A DNA stretch of 11,879 bases from DATIJJ01 sp039936115 (GCA_039936115.1 JBDTIZ010000080.1:1-11879); one strand, 5' to 3'. Positions 1 through 6,397 are shown, counted from the stretch's first letter. Translations and numbers: made by a program. The notes: a model not told the origin generated them from the letters alone.

Positions 1-69
1 CCCAAACAAGAAAAATCTGTTTTACCAAAAAGTATTGAAGTCCTTATTAGCAATATGAACCAACATTAA
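1..69 (+). CDS. C-terminal end of an unidentified upstream gene (partial)
   Basis: The first reading frame is open from the window edge to a TAA at 67-69. It encodes 22 residues that end in ...LISNMNQH. The next gene begins 36 bases later on the same strand, so this is probably the last part of the preceding gene of the same conjugative operon. The fragment is too short to assign to a family, and an open stretch of this length could also arise by chance. Confidence 0.45.
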   Translation, partial: PKQEKSVLPKSIEVLISNMNQH

Positions 70-105
70 ATTATTGAAATTTTACCCACAAGGAGAAAGT
101 AAAAA

Positions 106-768
106 ATGCAAAATCTATCGAAACAAAAAGTAATAGTGAGTGTGTTAGTAACTAGCTTATTGTGTTTAACCGGATGCAGTTCGATTAATCCATATAGCGG
201 TGAAACGCAAATGAGCGACAGCACGAAAGGCGCTGGAATTGGCACAGTGGGCGGTGCATTGATTGGCGCCATCGCAGGTGGTGGCCGAGGCGCGTTGATC
301 GGTGGTGTTATCGGCGGTTTAGCGGGCGGTGTTATTGGTCATACACTCGATCAAGAAAATCAAGAACTGAGAGCTACATTGGTTGGTACCGGCGTTCAAG
401 TGCGAAAAGTAGGCAATTCAATCCAGTTAATCATGGCATCTGATATCACATTTGATACAAATCAAGCTGATGTACGGTCAGGTTTTTATCCAACACTTAA
501 TTCAGTTGCTATCGTGTTAAAAAAATATGACAACAACAGTATTACAATTACGGGCTACACCGATAACGTTGGCGATGATGCTTATAATCAAGTTCTTTCT
601 GAAAGACGTGCGCACAGTGTCGGCGACTATTTAATGTCTCAAGGGATATCAGGCAATCATATATTTGCAGAAGGTTTTGGCAAACGCAATCCTATCGCAT
701 CCAATGCAAGCGCTGAAGGCCGTTCTATGAATCGTCGTGTTGTTATTACGTTACGTCCATTGTCATAG
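106..768 (+). CDS. OmpA-family outer-membrane lipoprotein with glycine zipper (YiaD-like)
   Basis: This is a 220-residue lipoprotein that probably anchors in the outer membrane and binds peptidoglycan. An N-terminal signal sequence ends in the lipobox LTGC, with the lipidated Cys at 24. Residues about 43-78 form a glycine zipper rich in GxxxG repeats, as in YiaD-like proteins. Residues about 108-216 form an OmpA C-terminal domain. Asp153 (in GYTD) and Arg168 (in LSERRA) sit 15 residues apart, matching the diaminopimelate-binding pair of known OmpA domains. The start at 106 has AGGAG at 91-95. It leads an operon with a MobH-like gene 8 bases downstream, so a role in the cell-envelope part of the conjugation machine is likely. 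That role is inferred from context; the domain assignment is firm. Confidence 0.9.
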   Translation: MQNLSKQKVIVSVLVTSLLCLTGCSSINPYSGETQMSDSTKGAGIGTVGGALIGAIAGGGRGALIGGVIGGLAGGVIGHTLDQENQELRATLVGTGVQVRKVGNSIQLIMASDITFDTNQADVRSGFYPTLNSVAIVLKKYDNNSITITGYTDNVGDDAYNQVLSERRAHSVGDYLMSQGISGNHIFAEGFGKRNPIASNASAEGRSMNRRVVITLRPLS

Positions 769-776
769 AGGTCGAT

Positions 777-1850
777 ATGTTTAAGCGCAAGAAGAAAGAA
801 ACGATAAATAAACATCAATTTATTCAGTGTCTGGATGGAAAAAACGTGTTTGAGAGAAGTGGCCTAAAACGCCATTTTTCTGACATTAAAGCGTTAATCA
901 GTTGTCCAGACGATGTTTTGCATCAATTATATTTCACCACGTTGCATGGTCTAGCTGAGTTTTGTCAAGCTATGCCTTTCTCTGCAGAGAAATATAATCA
1001 TCCTTACGGTTTACTTGAAAGGCAATTAAAACTCGCCATTGCCGCATTAAAATTGCGGCAAGGTGTATTATTGCCTAAAAATGCTGGAACAGAAACCATT
1101 TCGGCGGAGGAATCTCAGTGGACATACGCGATTTTTTCAGTGGCGCTTTTACACGGGATTGATAAAGTTGAATCAGATCGTGACATTCAATTTTATTTTG
1201 AAAATGGCGAACCGTCCGGCACATGGACACCTTTGGCGGGTTCATTGTATGAAGAAAATTTCTATTACGATATGAAATTTAAAGCTGTTGAAGCGATTGC
1301 TAAGAAAGATGTTTTTATGGCTGCTGTTATAGGACGTATTGTGCCTGTAATCGCCTTCCGTTGGTTAGCAGAAAATAAAGTGCTATTTAAACAATGGTGG
1401 GATTCGCTTTTATTGCCATCTCAAAACGACATCGGTTTGCTTGTCGAAGCAGCGGCAAACAAATCCGGAATTCACTTATCTACTAATGAAATTGTTTTGG
1501 ATAGCCTTAATATTTTTGGAAAATGGTTGATAAAAAACATAGATATTTGTCCTGAAAATTTATTTCGAATAAAAAAAGGAATTTTTGTTAGCAGCAGTCT
1601 TGTTGATGATTTTATAACAGAACGACAAGCTATCACGGGCATTCTTCTATCCAAACAAATATTTTTCCAAGAGCTAGATAAACAAAACGGATTAATCATG
1701 AATAACCATGATTATTTTCACCAGCTTTCACCTAAGAAATTTGAAGATCGTCGGCAATTAAATGGAATAGTTCTGAATATTGATTTTTTACCAAACGAAC
1801 TTCAAATGTTGCCTATTGATCAACAATTTCAAAATAATGTTTTATTATAA
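777..1850 (+). CDS. compact MobH/TraI_2-family protein with degenerate HD-type site
   Basis: This 357-residue protein resembles the MobH/TraI relaxase family of ICEs. Residues about 30-170 match the TraI_2 domain pattern: a conserved block around GLLERQLKLAI (78-88), the LRQGVLLP stretch, WTYAIFSVALLH (115-126), and a WTPLAGSL turn. Residues about 245-355 resemble the TraI_2 C-terminal winged-helix domain. Active family members usually carry a histidine cluster before GGLLDH and an LLHDIGK motif. Here these read NHPYGLLERQ and LLHGIDK, so the HD aspartate and most histidines are missing. It is also shorter than typical members, which are about 500-700 residues. It is therefore probably a catalytically dead paralogue or structural partner rather than the main relaxase. 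AGAGG at 767-771 supports the start at 777. The domain calls come from recalled motifs, not an alignment. Confidence 0.7.
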   Translation: MFKRKKKETINKHQFIQCLDGKNVFERSGLKRHFSDIKALISCPDDVLHQLYFTTLHGLAEFCQAMPFSAEKYNHPYGLLERQLKLAIAALKLRQGVLLPKNAGTETISAEESQWTYAIFSVALLHGIDKVESDRDIQFYFENGEPSGTWTPLAGSLYEENFYYDMKFKAVEAIAKKDVFMAAVIGRIVPVIAFRWLAENKVLFKQWWDSLLLPSQNDIGLLVEAAANKSGIHLSTNEIVLDSLNIFGKWLIKNIDICPENLFRIKKGIFVSSSLVDDFITERQAITGILLSKQIFFQELDKQNGLIMNNHDYFHQLSPKKFEDRRQLNGIVLNIDFLPNELQMLPIDQQFQNNVLL

Positions 1851-1860
1851 GGAGATGAAT

Positions 1861-2553
1861 ATGCTTGCTAAAAATGCCGACGAAATATTACAAAATCAAA
1901 ACGTAGAAAAGAACAAAGCATCTCCATTAAATGTAGCAGGAGAAATTGTTTTACATACTCGAATTGCCCAATCGCTCTTTAATGGGTCATGGCAGGAAGG
2001 CAGAATTGGGTTATTACAGTTTGCTAAAAGTATGGCTGTCTTATGGAAAGAAGTGAGAAATGATGATCCTTATGCAGAATGGTATCTTATGAAAACCTAT
2101 CAAGCGTTATTTGATACACGAGCATGGTTGAATACATTGGAAAAACAAGTGACTCCCCATTTTACAAATGCACATGGTATTGAAATCAATACCTGTCTAA
2201 GTACTTGCCCTATGCGCTACCCATTACGCTTTGCAACCCCATTTGGTTTTATGGGCGCGGCTTTAATTGCAGATGCAGATCACATGGTTCGTCAAATGCT
2301 GACATTAGAACGTATTGGTGTTTCACTGAATAGTGATGATATTTCTATTAAAAAAATTGTACAATCCGTTCAAGATATTTTTTATATTGCAAGACAGTGG
2401 CAATATACAGGTATCACTCGACAAGATATTTTAGAAAATAATCAAAAATCTCAAGAGGTAGTCAAGCTGCTAGGTGTTGTTCCACCGGCAATCCTAAACA
2501 AAGAAATAGAATTTGCATTTTTACCAAAAACAAAAGGGAAAAAACATGGGTAA
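1861..2553 (+). CDS. PFL_4669-family integrating conjugative element protein (TIGR03761-like)
   Basis: This 230-residue protein fits the PFL_4669 family, a marker gene of conjugative islands whose biochemical role is unknown. Recognisable features are the early block IVLHTRIAQSLFNG, the acidic DDPYAEWYLMKTYQAL segment, PLRFATPFGFMGAALIADAD, and the late YTGITRQDI block. The start at 1861 is chosen because TAAGGAG sits six bases upstream (1848-1854). A longer frame open from 1780 would overlap the previous gene. An ATG at 1855 lies inside that ribosome binding site and is less likely. The gene follows the MobH-like gene by ten bases and overlaps the next gene by eight, so these genes are probably translated as one operon. 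This is the best single marker that the window belongs to an ICE. Confidence 0.87.
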   Translation: MLAKNADEILQNQNVEKNKASPLNVAGEIVLHTRIAQSLFNGSWQEGRIGLLQFAKSMAVLWKEVRNDDPYAEWYLMKTYQALFDTRAWLNTLEKQVTPHFTNAHGIEINTCLSTCPMRYPLRFATPFGFMGAALIADADHMVRQMLTLERIGVSLNSDDISIKKIVQSVQDIFYIARQWQYTGITRQDILENNQKSQEVVKLLGVVPPAILNKEIEFAFLPKTKGKKHG

Positions 2554-2746
2554 TGTTATTGAATTAAATACAAAACGTTTTTCTGTTGGTACTAAAGCGT
2601 GGCATACGCAATATCATGTTTGCTACATTTTAGAATCTATTGGAGACCAAAGAAAGATAAAAGCAATTAAGCGAGGGAGTGAAGCAATCATTTGGGAATA
2701 TGCATCTGTTCACGTAAATGATTTAAAAAAATTGGACTATCCCTAA
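2546..2746 (+). CDS. small conserved-looking ICE protein of unknown function
   Basis: This 66-residue protein is not one I recognise. It begins MGNVIELN and is rich in predicted beta strands, with alternating hydrophobic residues around YHVCYILESIG and AIIWEYASVHV. It contains no membrane segment or signal peptide. The ATG at 2546 overlaps the end of the preceding gene by eight bases and has a weak GGGA upstream at 2536-2539. An in-frame start at 2513 would extend it further into that gene and has no better ribosome site. Its place between a PFL_4669 gene and a transglycosylase gene in a compressed operon argues that it is real. Function is unknown. Confidence 0.65.
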   Translation: MGNVIELNTKRFSVGTKAWHTQYHVCYILESIGDQRKIKAIKRGSEAIIWEYASVHVNDLKKLDYP

Positions 2747-2748
2747 AA

Positions 2749-3150
2749 GTGATATTCATGCCTCCTATGCCGGTCGTTCTGCATTGCATCAATGATGCTG
2801 CGCTTACGTTCCATGTACCTGCTAAATTAATTTTATCAATTTTGGCAACAGAACGTGGGAAAATAGGACAGTTAGTGAAAAACAAAAATGGCACGTATGA
2901 TATAGGACCTATGCAGATTAATTCATCGTCTCTCGCAGAGCTTAGTAAATATCACATTCAGCAAAGTGATATCCAGTTTGACTTTTGTACTAATGTTAAA
3001 GTGGGTGCATGGATGCTTGCTAAAAAAATTGCGCATCGAAATAATTTATTGGAAGGAATAGGAGATTATAATTCGCATACGCCGCAGTTCAATAGAAATT
3101 ATTATACTCAAGTTAGAATTCATTTTACTCAAATAAATAGTTTATTGTGA
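2749..3150 (+). CDS. small lytic transglycosylase (SLT domain) of the conjugation operon
   Basis: This 133-residue enzyme probably cleaves peptidoglycan glycan strands locally to let the conjugation apparatus cross the wall, as VirB1-like proteins do. The catalytic glutamate is Glu35 in LATERGKIG. The GxMQIN motif follows at 53-58 (GPMQIN), then a VGAWMLA helix. The late GDYNSHTP motif (105-112) and the Tyr pair near 118-119 match the end of the SLT fold. It is shorter than many family members and no clear signal peptide is seen, so export is uncertain. The start is ambiguous: GTG at 2749 or ATG at 2758. Neither has a good ribosome site, so translation may depend on coupling to the gene ending three bases upstream. 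Confidence 0.85.
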   Translation: MIFMPPMPVVLHCINDAALTFHVPAKLILSILATERGKIGQLVKNKNGTYDIGPMQINSSSLAELSKYHIQQSDIQFDFCTNVKVGAWMLAKKIAHRNNLLEGIGDYNSHTPQFNRNYYTQVRIHFTQINSLL

Positions 3151-3163
3151 CAGCTAGAGAATA

Positions 3164-3448
3164 CTACAATTCTTCAGGCCATTGCATTGCCCCGTGGAAT
3201 ACTCGCAATATTTCAATTTCATTATTTTTAACGCGATAAGGAATAATATAAGGAGTACCTGAGACGATAAGCTCACGCGTAGTATGAACTCTACCTTGCC
3301 TACCCATTGCTGGTTGTAGAGGTAAAAGATTTACTGCTTTAAGAATACGTTTGGCTATACGGTTCGCTGCAGAAGGGTTTTCTTGTTCAATATAATGATG
3401 CAAAGCCTGTAGATCATGAACAGCATCATCTAACCACTTGATTATCAT
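3164..3448 (-). CDS. parE: ParE/RelE-superfamily toxin
   Basis: This 94-residue protein has the ParE toxin pattern: an N-terminal helix pair (WLDDAVHDLQALHHYIEQ, then an AAN..AKRI helix), the loop PAMGRQGRV, then TRELIVSGTPYIIPYRV and the final strand EILRVFHGAMQWP. ParE-type toxins usually block DNA gyrase, while relatives of the RelE branch cut mRNA. The TRELIV and HGAMQWP motifs favour the ParE branch. It overlaps the antitoxin gene by four bases (ATGA), the usual arrangement for co-translation with the antitoxin first. It runs convergent to the transglycosylase gene with a 13-base gap and no obvious terminator. The pair probably stabilises the element in its host. Confidence 0.88.
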   Translation of the reverse strand: MIIKWLDDAVHDLQALHHYIEQENPSAANRIAKRILKAVNLLPLQPAMGRQGRVHTTRELIVSGTPYIIPYRVKNNEIEILRVFHGAMQWPEEL

Positions 3449-3735
3449 TTAAAAGGATCCTGTTCTTTATCAGTACCCCAGCTATTCAGCCAATCAGAAA
3501 CTTTTTCGTGTTTAATGAATTTGGCTTGCTTGCTATTTGCTTTTTTGAGGGACTTCTCAATGGCTTTGATCTGCCAAGCTTGTGCTGCTAGATAATACTC
3601 AATGGCTTCTGCTGCTAAAAATGATTTAGTACGGCCTGTAGCGGTCGCTAAATCTTCAAGTTTATCCCTTGATTCAGAAGGAACTCTAACGCTTAATGTA
3701 ACAGCTGGTTGTGATGAGTTGTGGGAATGTGGCAT
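3445..3735 (-). CDS. ribbon-helix-helix antitoxin (CopG/ParD-like)
   Basis: This 96-residue protein is the antitoxin partner of the ParE-like toxin. Residues about 10-50 form a ribbon-helix-helix domain: the strand AVTLSVRVP, a helix through SRDKLEDLATATG, then RTKSFLAAEAIEYYLA. The basic, charged C-terminal half probably wraps the toxin. I chose the ATG at 3735 (MPHSHNSS) over one 22 residues earlier at 3801. AGAGG lies just upstream of 3735, while the longer start would place coding sequence over the promoter and operator repeats. Proteins of this kind normally repress their own operon by binding repeats near the promoter, and such repeats are visible here. Confidence 0.85.
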   Translation of the reverse strand: MPHSHNSSQPAVTLSVRVPSESRDKLEDLATATGRTKSFLAAEAIEYYLAAQAWQIKAIEKSLKKANSKQAKFIKHEKVSDWLNSWGTDKEQDPFK

Positions 3736-3751
3736 AACTGTTAACCTCTTT

Positions 3752-3769
3752 CGTATACATCGTATACAT
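3752..3769. promoter_or_regulatory. putative antitoxin operator: tandem CGTATACAT repeats
   Basis: The nine-base unit CGTATACAT occurs twice head to tail (3752-3760 and 3761-3769), each holding the palindrome GTATAC. A partial third GTAT follows at 3771-3774. The repeats lie between the -10 box and the antitoxin start. Closely spaced short palindromes are the usual target of ribbon-helix-helix repressors, so autorepression is the likely role. Confidence 0.7.
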
Positions 3770-3772
3770 TGT

Positions 3773-3801
3773 ATTATAGCAACTATATAGCTAACTTTCA
3801 A
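3773..3801 (-). promoter_or_regulatory. near-consensus sigma-70 promoter of the toxin-antitoxin operon
   Basis: On the minus strand, TTGAAA (3796-3801) and TATAAT (3773-3778) are separated by exactly 17 bases. This is a near-perfect housekeeping promoter and would start transcription at about 3766, inside the GTATAC repeats. A bound antitoxin would therefore block initiation. Confidence 0.82.
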
Positions 3802-3846
3802 AGGTATCTTTATTGCTTGTCGTAACTAGCTAAAAAATGTCCCCTA

Positions 3847-3859
3847 CACTACTGTAGTG
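3847..3859. repeat. short palindrome CACTAC-T-GTAGTG
   Basis: Six-base arms flank a single central T in otherwise gene-free DNA. The same CACTAC/GTAGTG half-sites occur in the large palindrome at 6485-6527. It may be a protein binding site, but no function is shown. Confidence 0.4.
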
Positions 3860-3885
3860 ATATCAACGACCTATATGGAGGTAGA

Positions 3886-3927
3886 ATGGCAGGGAAATTG
3901 GGTCATTATCTACATTGCTGGGATTGA
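3886..3927 (+). other. possible 13-codon leader peptide or gene remnant
   Basis: A very short frame reads MAGKLGHYLHCWD and stops at TGA 3925-3927. GGAGG at 3877-3881 lies four bases before the ATG, a strong though close ribosome site. It could be a leader peptide, the start of a decayed gene, or chance. The surrounding 3802-4000 stretch holds no other gene that I can support. Confidence 0.25.
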
Positions 3928-4000
3928 GCACTTTATCTTTTAAATTTAGCCTTAAAAATCCATTTCATTTATTACATAAATTTGATAGTTTAAGCACTTA

Positions 4001-4124
4001 AGTCGCCGTTCTGTTCGACTCTAAATAGCAGAATAAGACCAGCGTAGCGTGATGTAATCCTGGCCGCACTATTCAGTGTTCATGCAACATCCGTGATATT
4101 TGCGAATGTTTTATCTTTTCATTT
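4001..4124 (+). ncRNA. structured RNA-like element, copy 1
   Basis: This stretch is homologous to 6687-6799. The core 4037-4068 matches the second copy at 27 of 32 positions. Predicted pairing in order is: hairpin AGTCG/CGACT (4001-4005 with 4016-4020); stem CCAG/CTGG (4039-4042 with 4060-4063) enclosing the conserved ATGTAATCC; hairpin CACT/AGTG (4067-4070 with 4075-4078); and a 3' hairpin AACAT/ATGTT followed by TTATCTTTT, a weak terminator. No convincing promoter is visible for this copy. It lies upstream of the DUF3577-like gene, so it may be a separate RNA or part of that gene's leader. The plus orientation is inferred from the better-equipped second copy. Confidence 0.5.
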
Positions 4125-4204
4125 CTGTTTCATTTTTCTATCACTAATAAGCCGCGCACATACATTTTCTTACAAGGATTTGTATATCTGTTGCTTTTAA
4201 TCAC

Positions 4205-4271
4205 CCGCTTGGGAGAAATTTCCTTGCGGACATTTCTTTTCGAGCGTTTTTTCAATTGGAGGAAAGAGATG
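4205..4271 (+). promoter_or_regulatory. leader switch of the DUF3577-like gene (X-Y-X'-Y'-SD)
   Basis: X/X' is CCGC (4205-4208) with GCGG (4226-4229). Y (AGAAAT, 4214-4219) lies in its loop and pairs with Y' (ATTTCT, 4232-4237); G-U pairs extend this. Y' with its flank (4232-4241) can instead pair over ten positions, two of them G-U, with 4261-4270. This covers part of the ribosome site and the A and T of the ATG. X:X' and Y:Y' are interleaved, so the leader can sequester or release the start. Confidence 0.55.
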
Positions 4272-4667
4272 TTTAAAAACCCTGTTTTTAATTTAAGTGG
4301 TGTTGGATATTTGCATGAGATTGTTCGCAAAGATCAAACGATTGTTGCAAGAATTAATATCATTAATAAATTTAATTCTAGCAACGAACGATCTGATGAT
4401 ATTTGGCTTGATGCACATGTAAAAGATAACGATTTACTGCAACTGCTGGTAGATTTTGAAAAAAACCTTCAGTTAAAGAAAACAGTTATTTTGCATTTTG
4501 AGGCGGGGTATTCTGGTTTGGACTGTTGCCACTTGGGACTTACCGAAGATGATCCTTGGCATATTGTAAAAATGCAAGGACAGTTGTTCCGTCTTAATGA
4601 GTACTATATTGACGGAGTGCATCATCATGCGCACCCTTTAATTCAATCTATAGCAGTCGGTGCATAA
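4269..4667 (+). CDS. DUF3577 / STY4534-like ICE protein
   Basis: This 132-residue protein resembles the DUF3577 family, called STY4534-family ICE replication protein in some annotations. Matching features are the opening FNLSGVGYLHEI, an IARINIIN-type strand after it, the middle DIWLDAHV, the LEKNLQLKKTVIL-like segment, and the late strand FRLNEYYIDGV. The fold is probably a small beta-barrel, as in single-strand DNA-binding proteins, but the family's activity is not well established. ATG 4269 is chosen because GGAGG at 4258-4262 precedes it. An open frame upstream from 4191 covers the leader hairpins and is unlikely to be translated. It heads a set of three genes with matching leader structures. 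It ends in a His-rich region (VHHHAHP) of unknown meaning. Confidence 0.72.
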   Translation: MFKNPVFNLSGVGYLHEIVRKDQTIVARINIINKFNSSNERSDDIWLDAHVKDNDLLQLLVDFEKNLQLKKTVILHFEAGYSGLDCCHLGLTEDDPWHIVKMQGQLFRLNEYYIDGVHHHAHPLIQSIAVGA

Positions 4668-4717
4668 TTCACATTTTTTGATTTGTGATGCAATGCGCGA
4701 ATGTGTTTATTTTCAAA

Positions 4718-4782
4718 CCCTGTGGGGAAATTCCTCACAGGGATTTCTCCGCAGTTTATTTAACTGAAAGGAGAAACCGATG
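4718..4782 (+). promoter_or_regulatory. leader switch of the DUF6876-like gene (X-Y-X'-Y'-SD)
   Basis: X/X' is CCCTGTG (4718-4724) with CACAGGG (4736-4742). Y (GGGAAAT, 4725-4731) pairs with Y' (ATTTCTC, 4743-4749), one pair being G-U. Y' also contains TTTCTCC (4744-4750), a perfect seven-base complement of the ribosome site GGAGAAA (4770-4776). A small hairpin CAGTT/AACTG (4752-4766) sits between. No spare bases separate the two stems, so X:X' and Y:Y' should be mutually exclusive. Confidence 0.65.
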
Positions 4783-5163
4783 AATACAGCGTTTAAATTA
4801 GAAGAACTTAATCAATTTTCAGGTTCAGAACAGTTTTTTAAGCATGGATTGAATAGAAAATTAGTTTATACAGAAGGTATTCAATATCTTGCTGAAAAAA
4901 CGAAATGCTATTGGATGATTGATGTCATTGCTTTGGTTTTTTATCCCGTTTTATTAAAAAAACATAAAGATTATTTTTATAGCATCAAATTTATTGCTCG
5001 TGAGGATAAGTCAGGCCTATTTACAGTGGAAGATGGCAATAATAACGTACATTTCACACATAGAATTAAGTATACGAGTTTTCCTATTTTGGAAAAGCCA
5101 GTGAGGTTTTATTTATGTGAGTCTGAGGATTGTTATTGTCTTATGTTAACAGGTGAATACTGA
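4780..5163 (+). CDS. DUF6876-like ICE accessory protein
   Basis: This 127-residue protein resembles the DUF6876 family, which recurs in conjugative elements and has no known activity. Recognisable features are ELNQFSGSEQFFKHGLNRKLVYTEGIQYLAEK near the N-terminus, followed by YWMIDVIAL and the central VEDGNNNVHFTHRI motif. A C-terminal strand pair ends in CLMLTGEY. It has no signal peptide; the one hydrophobic stretch (IDVIALVFYPVLL) fits a buried helix. ATG 4780 has AAGGAG at 4768-4773. It follows the DUF3577-like gene by 112 bases and precedes the methyltransferase gene by 86, and both gaps hold a matched leader structure. A role in DNA processing during transfer or in anti-defence is only a guess. 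Confidence 0.72.
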   Translation: MNTAFKLEELNQFSGSEQFFKHGLNRKLVYTEGIQYLAEKTKCYWMIDVIALVFYPVLLKKHKDYFYSIKFIAREDKSGLFTVEDGNNNVHFTHRIKYTSFPILEKPVRFYLCESEDCYCLMLTGEY

Positions 5164-5185
5164 TTATTTGATTTTGTACAGCTAA

Positions 5186-5252
5186 CCCAACTGAGGGAGT
5201 AAAATCCCTCGTTGGGGTTTTACTCTTTCAGTTTTTATGGAGAGTAAATATG
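5186..5252 (+). promoter_or_regulatory. leader switch of the DNA methyltransferase gene (X-Y-X'-Y'-SD)
   Basis: X/X' is CCCAAC plus GAGGGA (5186-5191, 5193-5198) with TCCCTC plus GTTGGG (5205-5210, 5211-5216), a 12-bp stem with one bulged T. Y (GAGTAAAA, 5197-5204) pairs perfectly with Y' (TTTTACTC, 5218-5225). Y' also holds TTTACTCT (5219-5226), an exact complement of AGAGTAAA (5241-5248) in the ribosome site. The X stem is the strongest of the three leaders, so translation may be off by default. Confidence 0.65.
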
Positions 5253-6392
5253 AACCATCCGCAGCCTGGCTTCAGTGATGTCCGTGTTAAACACAATATT
5301 GAAGCATTAGCGTCTCTTGTCTCAAAGCAGCCTTTACCCGAAAAATTAAAAAATTATTCAGGGTGGGGCGGTCTGGAAAAAGCGATTTATACACCGGCTA
5401 TTTATCAGCAAATAAAAGAACTTCTTGCTGATGAAGATATTAATAGTATCAAAAAAACACTCAAAACGGCTTACTATACCCCAAGCCGCTTAGTTGATTT
5501 TATTTATAAAGCCGTCCAGCAAATAGGTTGTTCACCAAAAAGGATATTGGAGCCAAGCGCTGGACACGGTGTTTTTATTGAGCGAATGCCTGAGTTGTGG
5601 CGTCAGTCTGCAAGTGTTCATGCAGTTGAATCTGATCCGGTGAGTTGCCGTTTATTGAGAGTACTTTATCCTGCGGTTGAAGTCTCTGCTACGGGGTTTG
5701 AGTCAATCAATGATAATCAGCCTTACGGATTGATTATTGGCAATCCTCCGTATGGGCAACAAACAGTTGTCGATCCGGTACATGCTGACTTGGCACAATT
5801 TAGTATTCATCATTATTTTGTCGCTAAAAGTATGCGACTGCTTGAAGCGGGCGGCATATTAGCAATGGTCTTGCCACGCTATTTTATGGATAGCTCTAAA
5901 AAACACGTGCGGCAGATTATTGCAGACGAAGGCGGATCATTAGTTGCAGCCTATCGTTTGCCGGATGATCTTTTTGACGATGCAAAAGTGACTGTCGATG
6001 TGGTGATTTTAAGAAAATCACCCTCAGCGGTGAATTGGCTTGATGCTGTTAAGATAAAGCAAGGAAAGCAACAAGCTTTCATGAACCAATATTTTATGGA
6101 AAATCGCTCACATGTTTTGGGTAAGATCGAGTTTATAGAGGTCTATGGTCGAAGCGAGATTTCGTGTAGGCGAGAATGCCAGAATATATTTGCGCGTTTA
6201 AACATGCTGTTAACTCAGTCAGCGGGTTTGCTAAGTGATTATCAGCATGCGTTAGAAACACGTCTAAAAAAGATCATAGAGGAAATAGACCACCTACAGA
6301 AAGAGTATCAGCAATTGAAGCAGCTTGCTGCTGACATTGCGGATTCTGAGCAAAAGCTGATGGCGCGGTGCCAGCAGATGTTGCGAAGATAA
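5250..6392 (+). CDS. stand-alone N6-adenine DNA methyltransferase domain protein
   Basis: This 380-residue protein is a predicted adenine-N6 DNA methyltransferase. A short N-terminal motif YSGWGGLEKA (about 36-45) is typical of the large methylase-helicase proteins of phages and ICEs. The SAM-binding motif I is LEPSAGHGVF (100-109), the acidic VESDP follows at about 126-130, and the catalytic motif IV is NPPY at 165-168. Residues about 332-380 form a basic coiled coil. No target-recognition domain or helicase is apparent, and no partner nuclease is encoded nearby, so it may protect the element from host restriction or act as a regulator. It starts at ATG 5250, preceded by GGAG at 5239-5242, and is followed by a strong terminator. 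It is much shorter than the large fused relatives. Confidence 0.85.
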   Translation: MNHPQPGFSDVRVKHNIEALASLVSKQPLPEKLKNYSGWGGLEKAIYTPAIYQQIKELLADEDINSIKKTLKTAYYTPSRLVDFIYKAVQQIGCSPKRILEPSAGHGVFIERMPELWRQSASVHAVESDPVSCRLLRVLYPAVEVSATGFESINDNQPYGLIIGNPPYGQQTVVDPVHADLAQFSIHHYFVAKSMRLLEAGGILAMVLPRYFMDSSKKHVRQIIADEGGSLVAAYRLPDDLFDDAKVTVDVVILRKSPSAVNWLDAVKIKQGKQQAFMNQYFMENRSHVLGKIEFIEVYGRSEISCRRECQNIFARLNMLLTQSAGLLSDYQHALETRLKKIIEEIDHLQKEYQQLKQLAADIADSEQKLMARCQQMLRR

Positions 6393-6397
6393 AATAA

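Noticed and set aside
4191..4268. N-terminal extension of the DUF3577-like gene from 4191
   Set aside because: It would translate the leader hairpins and start without a ribosome site, whereas ATG 4269 has GGAGG at the right distance and begins the conserved part of the protein.
4205..4749. Reading the leaders as classical H-type pseudoknots
   Set aside because: In the second and best-defined leader no bases are left between the end of stem X and the start of stem Y on either side, so both full stems cannot form together; alternative hairpins fit better, though partial pseudoknots remain possible.
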